64,000 nt of DNA from NCBI GenBank assembly GCA_000469685.2, contig LS997567.1, positions 44,837,695 to 44,901,694 of the forward strand. The letters run 5' to 3'. Source of the stretch: Haemonchus contortus (lineage: Eukaryota; Nematoda; Chromadorea; Rhabditida; Trichostrongylidae). The translations under genes were made by a program, and so were the position numbers. Position 1 is the stretch's first letter; every line of letters begins with the position of its first letter. This document shows, piece after piece, positions 1 to 11,772 of the stretch. Under the pieces are notes generated by a model, which did no database searches, was not told where the DNA came from, and saw nothing but the letters and a program-made list of their open reading frames with translations.

Positions 1-940
1 TAACTCAACCATAGGCGAGCACTTTATGAACAGATATGATGATCCAACACAAGGTGTTTGGAGCAGAAAAGCTTCTGACAATGTGAGCAACGGCATGATA
101 CAAAGTTCACCCCATCCGTAACTCTCATAATTTCCGTCTAGTTGAGGATATCGTATAGGAGTTCCAAATCTTCCTAGGTCCCCAGCCAACCAGGATCCTG
201 ATGCAAATCATAAGTTATAAAGAATTTTTTTGAATATAGGTGCGCTAAAGACGAAGCACGCCAGCGACATGAGGCAAAATATGGAGTTGCGGTTGCTAAC
301 GTGGAGGTCTAGATCATGGACCATTACGAAAGAGACAGCACGCTTATGTATGGCCTCACGTAGTAAGGGAAAATATACATCGAGAGGCTCAATTTGAGAT
401 GTTGCGTCAGGTGGAGTTTGAGCACTTTCACCTCTTGCCAGTTGACACGGCACCCTGAATCACTCCATGGCCTTTGAACGAGCTCCATGAGTAGGGTTGA
501 AGGCAACTCTCTTGATGCAATGCACGATCTAACCCAATTAGGCATAAGTTCCTTGCTCATCATGTGGGTTGTCTAGGCCCTGACCTTAACTGCCGAAAGC
601 ACGTTTCTGCACTCTCTGGTTCTCGTATAAAAGCAACAAAGTAACATGACACCTGGGGAAGGGGGGTCCGTAACTTCGTTCCCAGAATCGTTTCGCAGAT
701 TCGGAACCCAGATTTGAGATTAGCGTCCGAAACTACCTACGTCGGTATACATCTCATTTCGAATGGCCACTGCGACCTGGTATCCTTTCCTGGTAAGCAC
801 AGAAGTTTGTCACGTGCTTTTGAAACCATGAGCTACACGACTGTCAGCAGAAATCGACATGCTTCGGGATTTATCAGACAAGGGTGAATACAAGGTCCTA
901 GGACATATATACATATGTATATATATTTATACATACGTAT
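1..940. other. No gene recognised; one repeat piece
   Basis: Two short overlapping minus-strand frames (208-563) show no family. 645-795 is a diverged copy of the 31.7/33.1 kb fold-back arm. Confidence 0.5.
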
Positions 941-943
941 ATA

Positions 944-1463
944 CAGTAGCGCTCAAAAGTCTTTGGTGGTTTTTCAGCCGTACTTTTCAGTCGTAACTCT
1001 TTTCCTACTGGATCTAATCATGCGAAATTTCTATATTTGGAGCGTGGTTATACTGTGAATATTTACCACTATTACCTACAGTCTGATCAGGTTCCAGATA
1101 TTCCTAAGAGCATGAACTCAAAATCGACTGAAGATACAAATGCTGGTCCTTCCAGAATCCCTGTCCTTTTTGTCATGTCTAAAGTGTACGAGCGGTAATG
1201 GCGAACACAATAGATGAGAAAAACGCACATAAGGTGCGAATAAGTGCAGACGTCAACAACATTAATTTTAGCAAAATCTGCTACCGCATCAAACGCCTTG
1301 CTCTATCTGTGGATACTGCAGCTTCGCAGTCAAATAGTGTTGGGTAGGGTGAAATATGCTCTAGTTACACATATCCAAATTTCGCACGATTTGGGCGACT
1401 AAGAAAAAAGGTGTGAACGAAAAAGCGTCAAAGCATTTCACCGGAGACTTTTGAGCGCTATTG
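944..1463. mobile_element. Tc1/mariner-type MITE, 520 bp, TA target duplication
   Basis: Inverted ends CAGTAGCGCTCAAAAGTCT and AGACTTTTGAGCGCTATTG are flanked by TA on both sides. There is no transposase. A diverged copy in inverted orientation lies around 13,938-14,580: the interior AAAGTGTACGAGCG and GAGAAAAACGCACATAAGG blocks recur there, and a SINE sits inside. Confidence 0.75.
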
Positions 1464-1857
1464 TATGTGGCTGAGGTGTGGCGAACTTCACACACGCAGG
1501 TCACGGTTTCGATTACCTAGGCGGATATCCGCCTAGGTAACCAATTCTTTCATACAGCCGGGGTCGTTTGATAGACTCGTATGAGAGGATGAAAGCACTG
1601 ACGTAAACATCAGCTGACCATGCAAGTCACTGTATAGGTCAAATACGCAATCATTACGTCACTAGAATTCTGAATGGAAGTTGCTAAGGCACGTTTCACA
1701 TAGGCATCTGTTGGTATCAGACATCATCAAACACTCCGCTGACTGTTTTCCATTACTTCTCTGATGCGCAATTAAATAATGTTTTGGGGCGTTAATCAAT
1801 CCCGTCAGAAGGATCCCGCGCATTCGAATTCCATTCAGAATCGTAGTGGCGTATTAA

Positions 1858-2590
1858 AGGCACCGTTCACAAAAAAGTTAGGGTACCCTTTTTTGACGGG
1901 AATTGATAGAACTACTCTAGAATAAAGCGATAACAACGAAAAAAGCGCAAAAAACGATGAAGAAGAACCACAAAGGGTCAAAAAAAGAGCTGGAAAAGGG
2001 GTTGGACGAGTTTCTTATTGAAATAACGGCGGTTAGGGAGTGTTCGGGCGAGGGGTGTGTGTCAAGTCGTGCGTCCGAGGGTGCGCGCGGCAAATTGCGC
2101 GGCGAAGTTCGTGGCGAATTTGAACGACTCCGGCGCCTATCCTTGAGGCCCAAATCTGAAGTAGGGTAGATTAGTAAGGTCAGCTAATCCTACTATTCTA
2201 CTGTACTTCAAAATTGGGCCCAAATAATAGGCGCCAAAGACGTCAGAATAGGTATGAATTTCGCCGCGCAATTTGCCGCGTCGGACGCACGACTTGACCG
2301 TTCCCCTCGAGCGAGTGCAATAGCAGACAACACATTGCGTCTCTGGCAATTTGCCAACCAGCTTATCGACTTTTCACCAACTTCGCTCCAGTGCCAATGT
2401 GGTGAAGGACAATTAGAACTCGTAGTCAGCCTAGCGAGGGGCAGAGGCCTCCCGTCCCCCACGGTTCCTGCCCTTATTGTGCCCTATCCAGCCGTTTTCC
2501 GACCTCATTCCTGCACGAATGGTATCAGAGGGGGCCTCGAATTCAAACAATGTGCAAATCTCCGAAAACACTTTTTCGTGAACAGTGCCT
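1858..2590. mobile_element. TTAA-type (piggyBac-like) MITE, 733 bp, containing a palindromic MITE
   Basis: Ends AGGCACCGTTCAC and GTGAACAGTGCCT are flanked by TTAA at 1,854-1,857 and 2,591-2,594. The interior shares an AAAAGGGGNTGGACGAG block with the copy at 23,293-23,865. It contains the palindromic element at 2,061-2,298. The TTAA target suggests piggyBac; no transposase is present. Confidence 0.7.
2061..2298. mobile_element. Palindromic MITE, family P, copy 1
   Basis: Perfect ends GTCAAGTCGTGCGTCCGA and its complement enclose a near-palindrome of about 238 bp with arms containing CGCGGCAAATTGCGCGGCGA. Related copies lie at 7,107, 22,090, 54,266, 55,182, 55,503 and 55,794. Confidence 0.75.
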
Positions 2591-2689
2591 TTAAATGCGT
2601 ATGTGGCCTGTGCAATGACTTGCAGTGGCCGGTTGATGAGCAAGTCAGTGCTTCTCTGCACCACCGCTCTGATCGCAACTTCGAACGAA

Positions 2690-2905
2690 ATTTTCAATAT
2701 AAATGTAATGACAGCTACCCTCTTGAAAGAATATTTTGCTCTTGAGTGCTTAACTCTAATGCGCGATTTCCAGAAATGAATTTTAAGGGGGATTTTGGGT
2801 GAGGCAGTGTCCTTTATACGGAACATGAAGATGTTCTACTGCTCTTCTCGAGTGAGATACTAGATAAGCTTACGTGGACATGTGGTGCACGCGTGAGCGT
2901 GCGTA
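2690..2905. repeat. Dispersed 215-bp repeat, copy 1
   Basis: This stretch (CAATATAAATGTAATGACAG through GCGTGAGCGTGCGTAG) recurs in inverted orientation at 14,596-14,815 at high similarity, ending near TA-rich DNA. The ends are uncertain. No coding content. Confidence 0.65.
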
Positions 2906-2913
2906 GCTCACTG

Positions 2914-2918
<5 letters not shown>

Positions 2919-2969
<51 letters not shown>
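2919..2969. repeat. (TA)n microsatellite
   Basis: About 25 TA units with one interruption, directly after the 215-bp dispersed repeat. Confidence 0.95.
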
Positions 2970-2970
<1 letters not shown>

Positions 2971-2994
2971 CAGCAAGTGGATATTATTCTTGTA

Positions 2995-3867
2995 ATCGCT
3001 ATCGAATTTTTATGTTATGAGAGTATAGTATATACTTTTGAGCAACGCTGAAAAAAAAAACAGGAATGAGACTTTTCTTTTTACATTTCTTGTAGAACGG
3101 TCTACAATCTCGTACTCGGAAACTTTTAGGCCAATGAGGATGACTTTCCATCTGATCCAGCTGATTCAACAGATTCCTGCTATAGCACTCAAAAGAAACG
3201 GAAGCGCAACAGCATCAGTAATACAAGCAAGGCAACGTAAGGGCGAAGCTGGGGAGGTTCGATAGATTGGCGTCAGGCCAAATGCCTGAGTGCGGAGAGC
3301 ATGTTGAATGAGAAGTGTAATAAATAAACGATAAGCAGATGCGACAACCGCGAAGTTTTCACTTGACCATGACATTCAGTAAATTCTTGGGGAAAGCTGT
3401 CCCAAGTTCAGTCGATTTAATGCTCGTTTTGTATATATTGATGGATTGCTACCCATTAAATCAGTCCTCAATAATGAAGGTTATATCTTTGCCGAGAAGT
3501 GGAGGAGTTGCAGTGACCAAAGCTTAGCTCGCCTTCGAAAGCACACCATAGCTCTGTTGATCCGGAGGAGGCGTTTGAGCCTGTAAAACTCAGTCACCTA
3601 CGCTCAGTATACCCCTTGTATATTGTCCGCGGTAAAGAAGATTTTCCTGCCTTTCCTCTCAGAATTCCGTTGGCTTCATTGAACCAATGGAAGCAGCGGA
3701 TGATGTACTTCATTTCAAGAATTGCAGCAATCCAAAAACGTGGTTATGTTTATTCCAATGTTTTTCCTCCTAGAACAGTGCACAAACAACTAGTCACCCT
3801 CTAAACTTTGATTGAATTGAAAAAGCTCAAAGTATGTCCAGTTTCAAATTATAGTAATATGTTAAAC
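2995..3867. other. Nothing recognised
   Basis: Only short open frames without splice or family support. Confidence 0.5.
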
Positions 3868-3960
3868 TATAGGCAGGGTTAGTCTATGTAGTAGATAAGA
3901 GTATAGGCTTACGTCTGCAACCGGAGAAGCGCGAGTTCGATCCCTGATGCGAGTAACCCA
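3868..3960 (+). repeat. tRNA-like SINE head
   Basis: Contains a B-box-like GAGTTCGATCCCTG and an A-box-like block (GTAGTAGATAAGAG) at roughly tRNA spacing. It does not fold into a clear tRNA, so I call it a SINE-type relic. Confidence 0.35.
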
Positions 3961-4102
3961 GTCACAATCATTATGTCTAAAGTCTCAAGAGGGATCGGGA
4001 TAGAGCTGAGGCGTCACCCGGAAGAGGCGCGCAGGACACCCGCCCAAGTCATGTGGTCAGTATACGAGGGCTATCGAAGAGTGAACGACTCGGCCAAAGA
4101 AC

Positions 4103-4950
4103 TCAGTGACTCTAAACGTGAGATTGCTCAACGGGAACCCTCGAGACGTTGGTGATCTAATGAAGCGCAGGATTATCCTTGTCCTATGCCTTCGAAATCC
4201 CGCTGGAAAGGAGCACAGGTCAGGAAAATCGCAGAGGGGGTCAAGCTCTACTACAACGAAGAAGATACCAAACGAAACGGTGTGGTCATTGCAGTAGCGG
4301 AGTCCCTGGAAGACTCTGTCTCCGCTATCAACAGGATTAGCGATCGAATCAATATAAATAAGTGAGAATAGGTACGAAAGAAGGGTACTGGAAAGTAAAT
4401 ACGCACCGCAAACCGAATTTTCCAACTACAACAAATGATTTCTATCTGAGCTTTGACTAGGCCATCAGATCAGTTCTGGACGGGGATATCTCACCATAGC
4501 TAGTGATCTGAATGGCCATGTCGGTGGTGAACGGAGTGGCCTTGAAAGGGTTACCTGTGGCAGAGTAGTTGGAGTCAGTAAAGGAGATGGAGAAAATCCT
4601 TGACATAGTTACAGCCCACGACTTGACACTCGGCAACACCATCTTCGCGAAAATGAAAACTTAGAAGTTAACCTACAGCGGTGGAAGGAAGGAAAGAGAA
4701 ATAAACCGTGTACTTGTAATAAGTCATCACTCAAAGCTGTAAAAGACAAAAAAGACAAAAAAGTGCTGCTTGGCTAAGACTCGGTTTCATAGCACAGGCC
4801 TCTCCCAGCAGACATAGTCATCGTTCTTCCCAAGTAATCACGGACGGGGACGGAAAGGAGGATCCGGTAGTGGAAGCTGCACCAAACCGAGAAAGGAAGC
4901 TAGACTTTCAGAGCCTGAAGGGCCTATCCAGCAGGCCGATTGATATTTAC
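4103..4950 (+). pseudogene. RTE-type non-LTR retrotransposon: decayed endonuclease (APE) domain
   Basis: Across shifted frames the plus strand carries recognisable pieces of an RTE/BovB-like apurinic endonuclease ORF: RNGVVIAVAESLEDSVSAI, ISDRINI, SVLDGDISP, ILDIVTAHDLTLGNTIFAK, LTYSGGRKEREI and later RGRKGG. These match, in order, the middle to C-terminal parts of the domain. At least four frameshifts or stops break it, and no reverse transcriptase follows. The recognition is from family pattern, not alignment. Confidence 0.65.
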
Positions 4951-4989
4951 ACCTTCAGCCGTGAGCATACAACGACATCACCGCAGTGG

Positions 4990-7100
4990 AACTTCAGCGA
5001 AGGGGCTTGTTTTCCCTTATGAGACTTTGAATCGCTTTTCTTTCATCATCTCTTCAGCTCGTATGCTAGCTTTAAGTTAGGACATGCTTCCTGCGTTATT
5101 AATCCTCAAAACTAGCCATCATTCTCTGATGCACAAGTTACTGCGATCAAGACAAAGTGCTCTCATTTGCCATGAATTATTACATTGAAATTAGGCTTCA
5201 CTTCTGCCTCACAATGCGTTGCGCGCCAGATGGTAGAATCACGCGCTCCTCCTAAGAATCCACTCTTTTTTTCTTATAAGGAATAAGAGAATCCAAGGAA
5301 GAAAGTGCTCAGTATTATGCTTCACAGATGGCGTATCAAGAAAGAGGACGGAACAGCTCACCACAGGAAGATTGCCATTCTTCTTTTCATGTCCTGATCC
5401 CGGAGGCGACTCTCCGCTAGTTGTCATTACCTGAAACATAATAAGTTTCAGAAAGTACCGTCTATCATTCTTATACCACAATAATGGTGAAGAAAAACAA
5501 CCACAGAAAGAGATATTTTGAAATCATGTTTCACATTTTTGAAACGAAATTCAGCTAAGAAAGATCATACATAGAAATGCATCGAGCGATAGCAGCGGCG
5601 AAGCTAGCCAGAAAGTATTCTCACAAGGAAGGGCTGAACGGAAATATATTTCATCTTAAAAAAGTCACTATCGAAGATCGGAAGCAAAATACAAAATTTT
5701 TCGAAATATACAAAGATTCGAATCTATGGCTTTTTCTGTGGTCTAGCGGATCATCTCCATAGTGGACGCTGTACGGCAAGGCAATCGATGCTTAGCGACG
5801 CCGCGACAGGAAACCGTACCTTTTTCCCCCTCTTGAGTTATTGCTGAGTTTTCATGATACTGAGAGTATCACATTCGGAAAACTACTTCGGAAGAGTTAA
5901 TCAAAAATTAGGACAAAAACAGCACACTTAATTAATAATTGCTTTCCAATTGTTGCAATGAAAAGAGCTGTGGAGAAGCAACCCTTCTCGACTGTTAATC
6001 CTGAAAGGATAAGTGAGGGTGCGAGGTTAGGACACGAAAATTTAACGGTTCTACAAGACGGATTCCGCATGCCGGCATAATGTCGAATCGTATTTTGAAA
6101 TACGCAAGTTGTTATATTGTGATATGATACATAACCAGAACAGGATAGGAAAAGGTGGAGCTGTGCTTGATCTGGAGTTCAGGTACACCTACCATATATT
6201 TTCCTACGCAGAAAAGACCAAGGGGAACTTCTCGATTTCTGATGGATTCTGTGCAATGTCAAATCATGTTAAAAACTGCCCTAAATAATTGAAATGAACT
6301 ACTTCAGGGAGCTTTACAATCCACAGTGAGAACTCCACAAGTTCTGAACTCGTAAAAGTAATTAGGTAATGGTAAAGCAAGATAATTCCACAGTTAAGGC
6401 ACCCACCCATGAATCACTTAAAAACTGCTTCTCAAAGAAGGTCAAAATAGAAGCACAGGAGGAGAATACTTTCGCCCTTTTGGAGAAATAAGAGGAAACA
6501 GCGCAGTAATGCTTCTATCCAAGTTTCTCTAATTTTCTCTTGCCTAATGTTTTCTACATTAGCTCTCTTCCATAAAGTGTGGCCCATACAAGAAATACTT
6601 ATTGGCGCAACTCAACTTTTTACAAACCTCTTTGAAAAACATAGTCCTTCCTCGAGATCAAAGATTGCCTCGACTTCTTTGTATTGAACCTCGGAAATTT
6701 GGAAAACCGATGAAATACAAACGCACCTTTTGAATGAAAAGAGTTGTTTATTTGTAATTGCGCTCATCTAAGAAATGACGTCGCTCACCTAGATATAAGT
6801 AGGCATTCCGGAGAAGTGAGTTAATGCAGAGGAACGATACATTGCTTGGGTTGAACAGCATTTTGGCCTATGAGTCTTAAAATACATCCTAGAAAGAGGT
6901 GTTCAAAAGGCATTGGTCAAAAGCATACACACGTCTTTAAATTTCCAGCTATAATAAAGTTCCTCTGAGACACGACGTGCCTGAGGTTACTGGCAATTGC
7001 CATTATCCTTCTAACATAAGACGTAATGCGTGCAACGACAAAGGGTTCAAGTGAGTGCGAGGGTGATGCAAGAGACGAGGGGTATGAGTACATTCACCCA
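4990..7100. other. AT-rich, nothing recognised
   Basis: No long frame and no inverted-repeat pair that I could find. Confidence 0.5.
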
Positions 7101-7106
7101 GAACTA

Positions 7107-7305
7107 AATGGACGCGGCAAACCGCGCGGCAAATTTTGTAGTGATTAAAAAGGCTTTGGCCTATCAATGCCGCACGGGTTTCAAGTAGATTGGATAAGTA
7201 GGGCCATCTGATGCTACTCATCTATCCCACTTCAAATTTGTGCCCCAATGATAGGCGCCAGAGTCGTTTCAATCACCAAGAATTTCACCGCGTGGCTTGC
7301 CCTGT
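7107..7305. mobile_element. Palindromic MITE, family P, diverged copy
   Basis: Arms GGACGCGGCAAACCGCGCGG and CACCGCGTGGCTTGCCCTGTCC flank a centre with GCCCCAATGATAGGCGCCAG, the family core. Confidence 0.6.
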
Positions 7306-7895
7306 CCATCCGGTTCTGGGTGAATGTTCCGTCCCCCGAGACGAGAGATAAAGGCTTGACAGGTTTTAATTGGGAGGTTGGATGTTGAACACGCTTCCGC
7401 ACTTTTTTTCGGCAAATGACCCACTCCGACTAAATAGTTCAACCGATAATACTAGCTATTTTTTACCTAGTGAAGATTCTGGTTTACTATTCATTTACAA
7501 GAGCTTTTTTCTATCAAGGAAGAAAAAGGAATGGTTTTATTTTCCGAAACTATTGGAAGAAGATGTGCCGTTTCTCATCATGCAATAGTGAGGGGTCCTG
7601 TGACGTAGAGCAGATTTAGCGAAGTGCTTGGGAATGTATGTTCAATTCAGCACCTAGAAAAGGCTATGAGTTCGGAACATTCCAAATGAAAATACGAACC
7701 CTACAAAACGCGACAGATTCCTTGATCAACGAAAATTATACATTGGTGACGATACCAGCGTCAGGCCCAGATTGACAAGCCGGCTGATAGAGAATCCAGT
7801 AGCAATAAGTATTCTAAAAGTTGCATACAGTTCAAAAATAATACTGTCGCCGCCCAGAACCAGTGGCCAGAGTTCTTTGATCAATATGTGATGAG

Positions 7896-8200
7896 CGATG
7901 AACGACCAGGCCAACAGGTAGGTACGACAAGGGTTCGGATCGGGTGTGGTATGGTGAAGTAGGAACGAAATTGTCGCGTCGCGGCAAGAGGGCGCTGCGG
8001 GCGAAGGAATATAGCAGAATGCAGCAGGAGGTAAAAAATACAGGTAAAAAGGAATTATCAGTAGGATCATGCCTAAAATAAGGATCGCATATCGGTTGAG
8101 CTGTATGAAGAACACCATAGCTATAATAACGGCGTACGAATGGCCCGCGACAGCCGCGTGCGGCGAATAGATTACAGAAACCCGTTCCTATTGCCCGTGT
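7896..8200 (+). pseudogene. Penelope-like element fragment (linker before GIY-YIG)
   Basis: Closely similar to 9,640-9,905, the part of the neighbouring Penelope-like element before its GIY-YIG domain. Shared blocks include GGAACGAAATTGTCGC and CCGCGACAGCCGCGTGCGGC. Frames are broken. Confidence 0.6.
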
Positions 8201-8245
8201 CCCGTTCGGATCGCTTACCCCCGTCCTGAGATGTAGCTCAGTGTT

Positions 8246-8697
8246 AAGGAGGTGTGCGATTCACGCCTAACCCCATCAGAGCTCTTCGCGCACGCACGCG
8301 ACGTACCACGCAGCAGACTACGTAGTTGTTTCGATGCGATCGCTTCAGTACCCTTTAGTTGAGATGAACCAAATGAGATGTGCATTAGTACATGTACAGT
8401 ACAAGTAGTGCACATCCCTTCACTTTGGCCCCTTCGAGATTAAGGACTCACTTCATAGGTATTCACTTGTCAAGCGATCGAAAAAGGAAGACTCCTGTTT
8501 CGATTTGAGTGAACGCGGTCCTTTCTGTAACCGTGCGAGTTGATCCTTTCCTTACTTGTCTTTCGTAAGTTTCCGTTTCCCCCATTATGATGGTAAGCAT
8601 GATGCTATAGCGCATCTCGTCCACAACATCGTGCCGCCGCAGGCTCCGCCCTTCACGCGAAATGACCTCATTATATTGACGCGTGAATCGCACCACG
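8246..8697. mobile_element. Non-autonomous inverted-end element, 450 bp
   Basis: Ends GTGCGATTCACGC and GCGTGAATCGCAC. The interior is shared with 10,116-10,493, including GAGCTCTTCGCGCACGC and CCCCTTCGAGATTAAG. No coding capacity. Confidence 0.6.
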
Positions 8698-9109
8698 CTC
8701 AAATGAGCCTTCATGCTGACACAAGTCAGTGTGCACTTCTGGAGGGAAATTATCACAAAGGTTTTGAGAAAGTCTAAGAAGACGGAAGAGGATTAGCCAG
8801 AAACAATAATGAATGGAAGGTTCGTAACAATGCTATGGCCTAACAACCCGCGGCACTTTCATCGCAAAAAAGGACACCAGGAAGGTATCGGTAGCGGAGG
8901 GAAACGCAAAAATCGACGGTAAAAAATCATCTTAAAGACTCCAAAAGGATACCTAAGTACTGCCTTGCAAAGAATTAACTCCGCAGCATAATACAGTTCT
9001 CGTAGCCGACATAGCCAACGATCTACCCAAAACTCGCCTTATGACCCACCATAACCCGCTCTCGGGCAAATCAAAAAATCGTGGTAGAGTAGGCCGTGAA
9101 TATGGCTGG

Positions 9110-10882
9110 CTCCGACTCTTGCGGTTTGTTTTATGAGTAGAATTGAAGAGCCGGTTTTGAAACGTCATGCTTTAATGTACTGCAGATATATCGACGACTG
9201 CTTCATCGTGACGTCTATACAGTTCGAAATGGACGAGTGTTTTCGACTTATGAATGAACAGTCACACTACATTGAACTCACACGAGAGGCACCACATAAC
9301 GGTTGGCTCCCTGATCTTAACATACAAGTCAAGGTGTGCAGCGGCGTTGTTAGTGTAAATTGTAACCGTTAAGCTAGTTCGAAGAATATCCTAATTTACG
9401 CCACATCAGCTCATCCACAAGCCGTCAAACGTGCAGTCGTCAACAACATGCTGAGAACGGTAGCAAGTACGTGTCTTCGGGCATTACAAATCACCACTTG
9501 TCTTCCTGTCATTCATAAAGTCAGCACTGCAATATATTTCTGGAGCTGACCTGCAAGATGCTGTCCAATTGGTGAATATACCTAGCAGCAACATCAAGCA
9601 ACAGTTGGTTCTAGACCGGCTCTACGATAAATGGTTGGCAAACGACTATACGGGTGTGGTGCGTTAGGAACGAAATTGTCGCTTCGCGGTGAGAGGAACG
9701 TCGCGCGCGAAGGAATGTAGCAGGATGCAGCAGTAGGTAAGAAATACAAGAACAAAAGTACTAATAGTAGAATTATGCATAAAATAATGATCGCATATCG
9801 ATTGAGGTGTATGAAGAACGCTAGAGCTGTAATAACGGCGAATGAGTGGTCCGCGACAGCCGCGTGCGGCGAATCGATTACCCAAAATCGTTCCTGACGC
9901 CCGTCTCCCACGACTATACCATATGTTCCTACGTGGAAGCATGTGGTTGCGCAACAATAGGCGTAATCTACCACCTAGAATGTTGGGCATGTGGATCAAC
10001 TTTCGGCGAGACAGGACGACGGATATAAATATACAGATAAAAGAACATTTAGCTGTATGGCTGCTTTTATAGCCCGCCGACCGGAGGTGGTGCTAGCCAT
10101 GGGAGGGGGGGGGGGGCGCGATTCACGCGTTACCCCTTTAGGGCTCTTCGCGCACGCAGCACCGTTTCAGTACCTTTCTGTTGAGATGGACCAAATAAAT
10201 TCGCAGTTGTCCACGGCTTCACCATGAATTAGAGCAAATCTCTTTACTATGGCAATGAAGCCCCTTCGAGATTAAGAATTCACTTCATGGTCAGCAGTTT
10301 ACTTGTCAAACGTTCGAAATAAGAATAACTTTAAATTTTGATCCTAGAAAACGCAATCCTTCTGCAAACGTGCATAGTTGGTCATTTTTTAAATTATTCT
10401 ACTTATAAGTTCTTATTTCTTCCACAATGATGGTAGGCATGATGTTGCAGCGCGTTTTGTCCGATGACTTCATTATATTGACGCGTGAATCGCACCACAC
10501 CCCTAACCATGGGCACCGCCGAGGACGGTCCCGATCTTCGAAAGCTTGGGCGCGACGCGACCGCGTCGACCGGTCCCGATCTGCTCGGGACCGTTCTCGG
10601 CGGCGCCCATGGCTAGCACCACCTCCGGTCGGCAGACTATGAAAGCAGCCTATGGAGCGCGGAGAACTTTTGGCATCGCTCGGCCCACATAAATTTGAGA
10701 AGCAAAATGGCGAGAATTTTGAAGTGAAGTGCACGGTTTTAAGGCAGGAGAGGAAATTTCAGCAAGAAAGGCATTAGAGGCATTCTGGACTCTGCGAAGG
10801 CATCCCAAGATGAACAACAGAGATGAACGTCCTTCCATAACCCGTGACCTCTTGCCATAATTACCGCTCTGCGAGCTATGAC
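9110..10882 (+). pseudogene. Penelope-like element: reverse transcriptase plus GIY-YIG endonuclease, interrupted
   Basis: Penelope-like elements encode a reverse transcriptase followed by a GIY-YIG endonuclease. Seen in order: palm segment LAPTLAVCFMSRIEE; the catalytic motif YCRYIDDCFIVTS with both aspartates; NGWLPDLNIQV; SAHPQAVKRAVVNNMLRT; a linker; GIY-YIG motif GVIYHLECWACGSTF then GETGRR and IKEH; and after an insertion the C-terminal ARKALEAFWTLRRHPKMNNR. Several stops and frameshifts are present, so it is dead. A 592-bp MITE (10,059-10,650) splits it just after IKEH, duplicating TAT. The upstream fingers domain is missing. Confidence 0.8.
10059..10650. mobile_element. PIF/Harbinger-like MITE, 592 bp, 3-bp (TAT) target duplication, inside the Penelope GIY-YIG region
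   Basis: Ends GGCTGCTTTTATAG and CTATGAAAGCAGCC are flanked by TAT at 10,056-10,058 and 10,651-10,653. The inverted ends extend about 47 bp. A second inverted pair (GCGATTCACGCGT, 10,117 and near 10,493) marks an inner element also found at 8,246-8,697. GC-rich CGACCGG runs link it to the smaller element at 37,182-37,426. The superfamily call rests on the 3-bp duplication and GGC ends. Confidence 0.65.
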
Positions 10883-11093
10883 TCGTGGTCAGTAGCATCG
10901 TAATACCAACTCCCTTATCAGTATAAGAGAGACATCAATAAATCTCGTTCGCCACTGACAGTCGCCTGTTGCGACAGCGGATTCTATCCGCTATGACGGT
11001 GGAGCCTGAGTGAGTATTTTATGAAGTGTGTAGTTTTTCGATGAGTTTCTGCCGTTTTTTTTTGCTGGAAGGTGAAATGCTATCGGATGTAGA

Positions 11094-11690
11094 GGATAGG
11101 CTTCTGAAGGTGCAAAAATGGGATTAGTCTACATAGGGCTTCGTCCTGGAGCAACAAATGTACGCACTGCACAGCGATTGTTCGAGAAATTCCGTAACGG
11201 CGACGAAAGTCTCGAAGACGCTGATGGTGGTAGTTTGGCGGTCAGCGGCTGGTTTAATTCATCATAGCTTTTTGGATCCGTGCGAAACTATCACGGCTGA
11301 AAGATACTGCAGGATATCGACGAAATGCACCAGGAGCTGCAGCTCATGAGCCCTGGATTGGTGAACAGGAAGGGGCCGATCACTCTCCACGACAGCGCGT
11401 GCTCCCATGTCACATAGACCTTGAACGAGCTTGGCTATGAAACTCTGCCACGCCCAAAGTACTCAACTGACCTCGCTCCGACCGACTACCACTTTTTTGA
11501 GCATCTCGACAACTTCCTCCGAGAGAAACGCTTGAACAATCGACACCATGTCAAATCGACCTTCCTCGAATTCATCGCTTCTAGATCCCCAGAGTGCTAC
11601 GCAACCGGGATAGGCAAGCTTGCTACTCGTTGGCAAAAGTGTGTATATAATAATGGATTTTATTTCGATTGATAAAGTTTTGTTTGAGCC
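11094..11690 (+). pseudogene. Mariner transposase relic, internally deleted
   Basis: Pieces in order: TAQRLFEKFRNGDESLED (end of the helix-turn-helix part), GLIHHSFLDPCETITAERY, LHDSARSHV (second catalytic Asp kept), LNELGYETLPRPKYSTDLAPTDYHFF (third catalytic Asp in TDYH), and the C-terminus LATRWQKCVYNNGFYFD with stop. It resembles the Hsmar1/mori-type mariner branch. Most of the N-terminal half is missing and several frameshifts occur. Confidence 0.8.
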
Positions 11691-11772
11691 GAGATATATG
11701 CATTGAAAGTTGAGCGTTGAAAACCAACAGAACTTTCTGAAACACCCAATAGAAGGTAAGGGATGAGCTCAC

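Noticed and set aside
7726..8118. Hydrophobic minus-strand frames here and at 9,594-9,974
   Set aside because: They are antisense to the Penelope-like element linker and are shared only because that repeat is duplicated.
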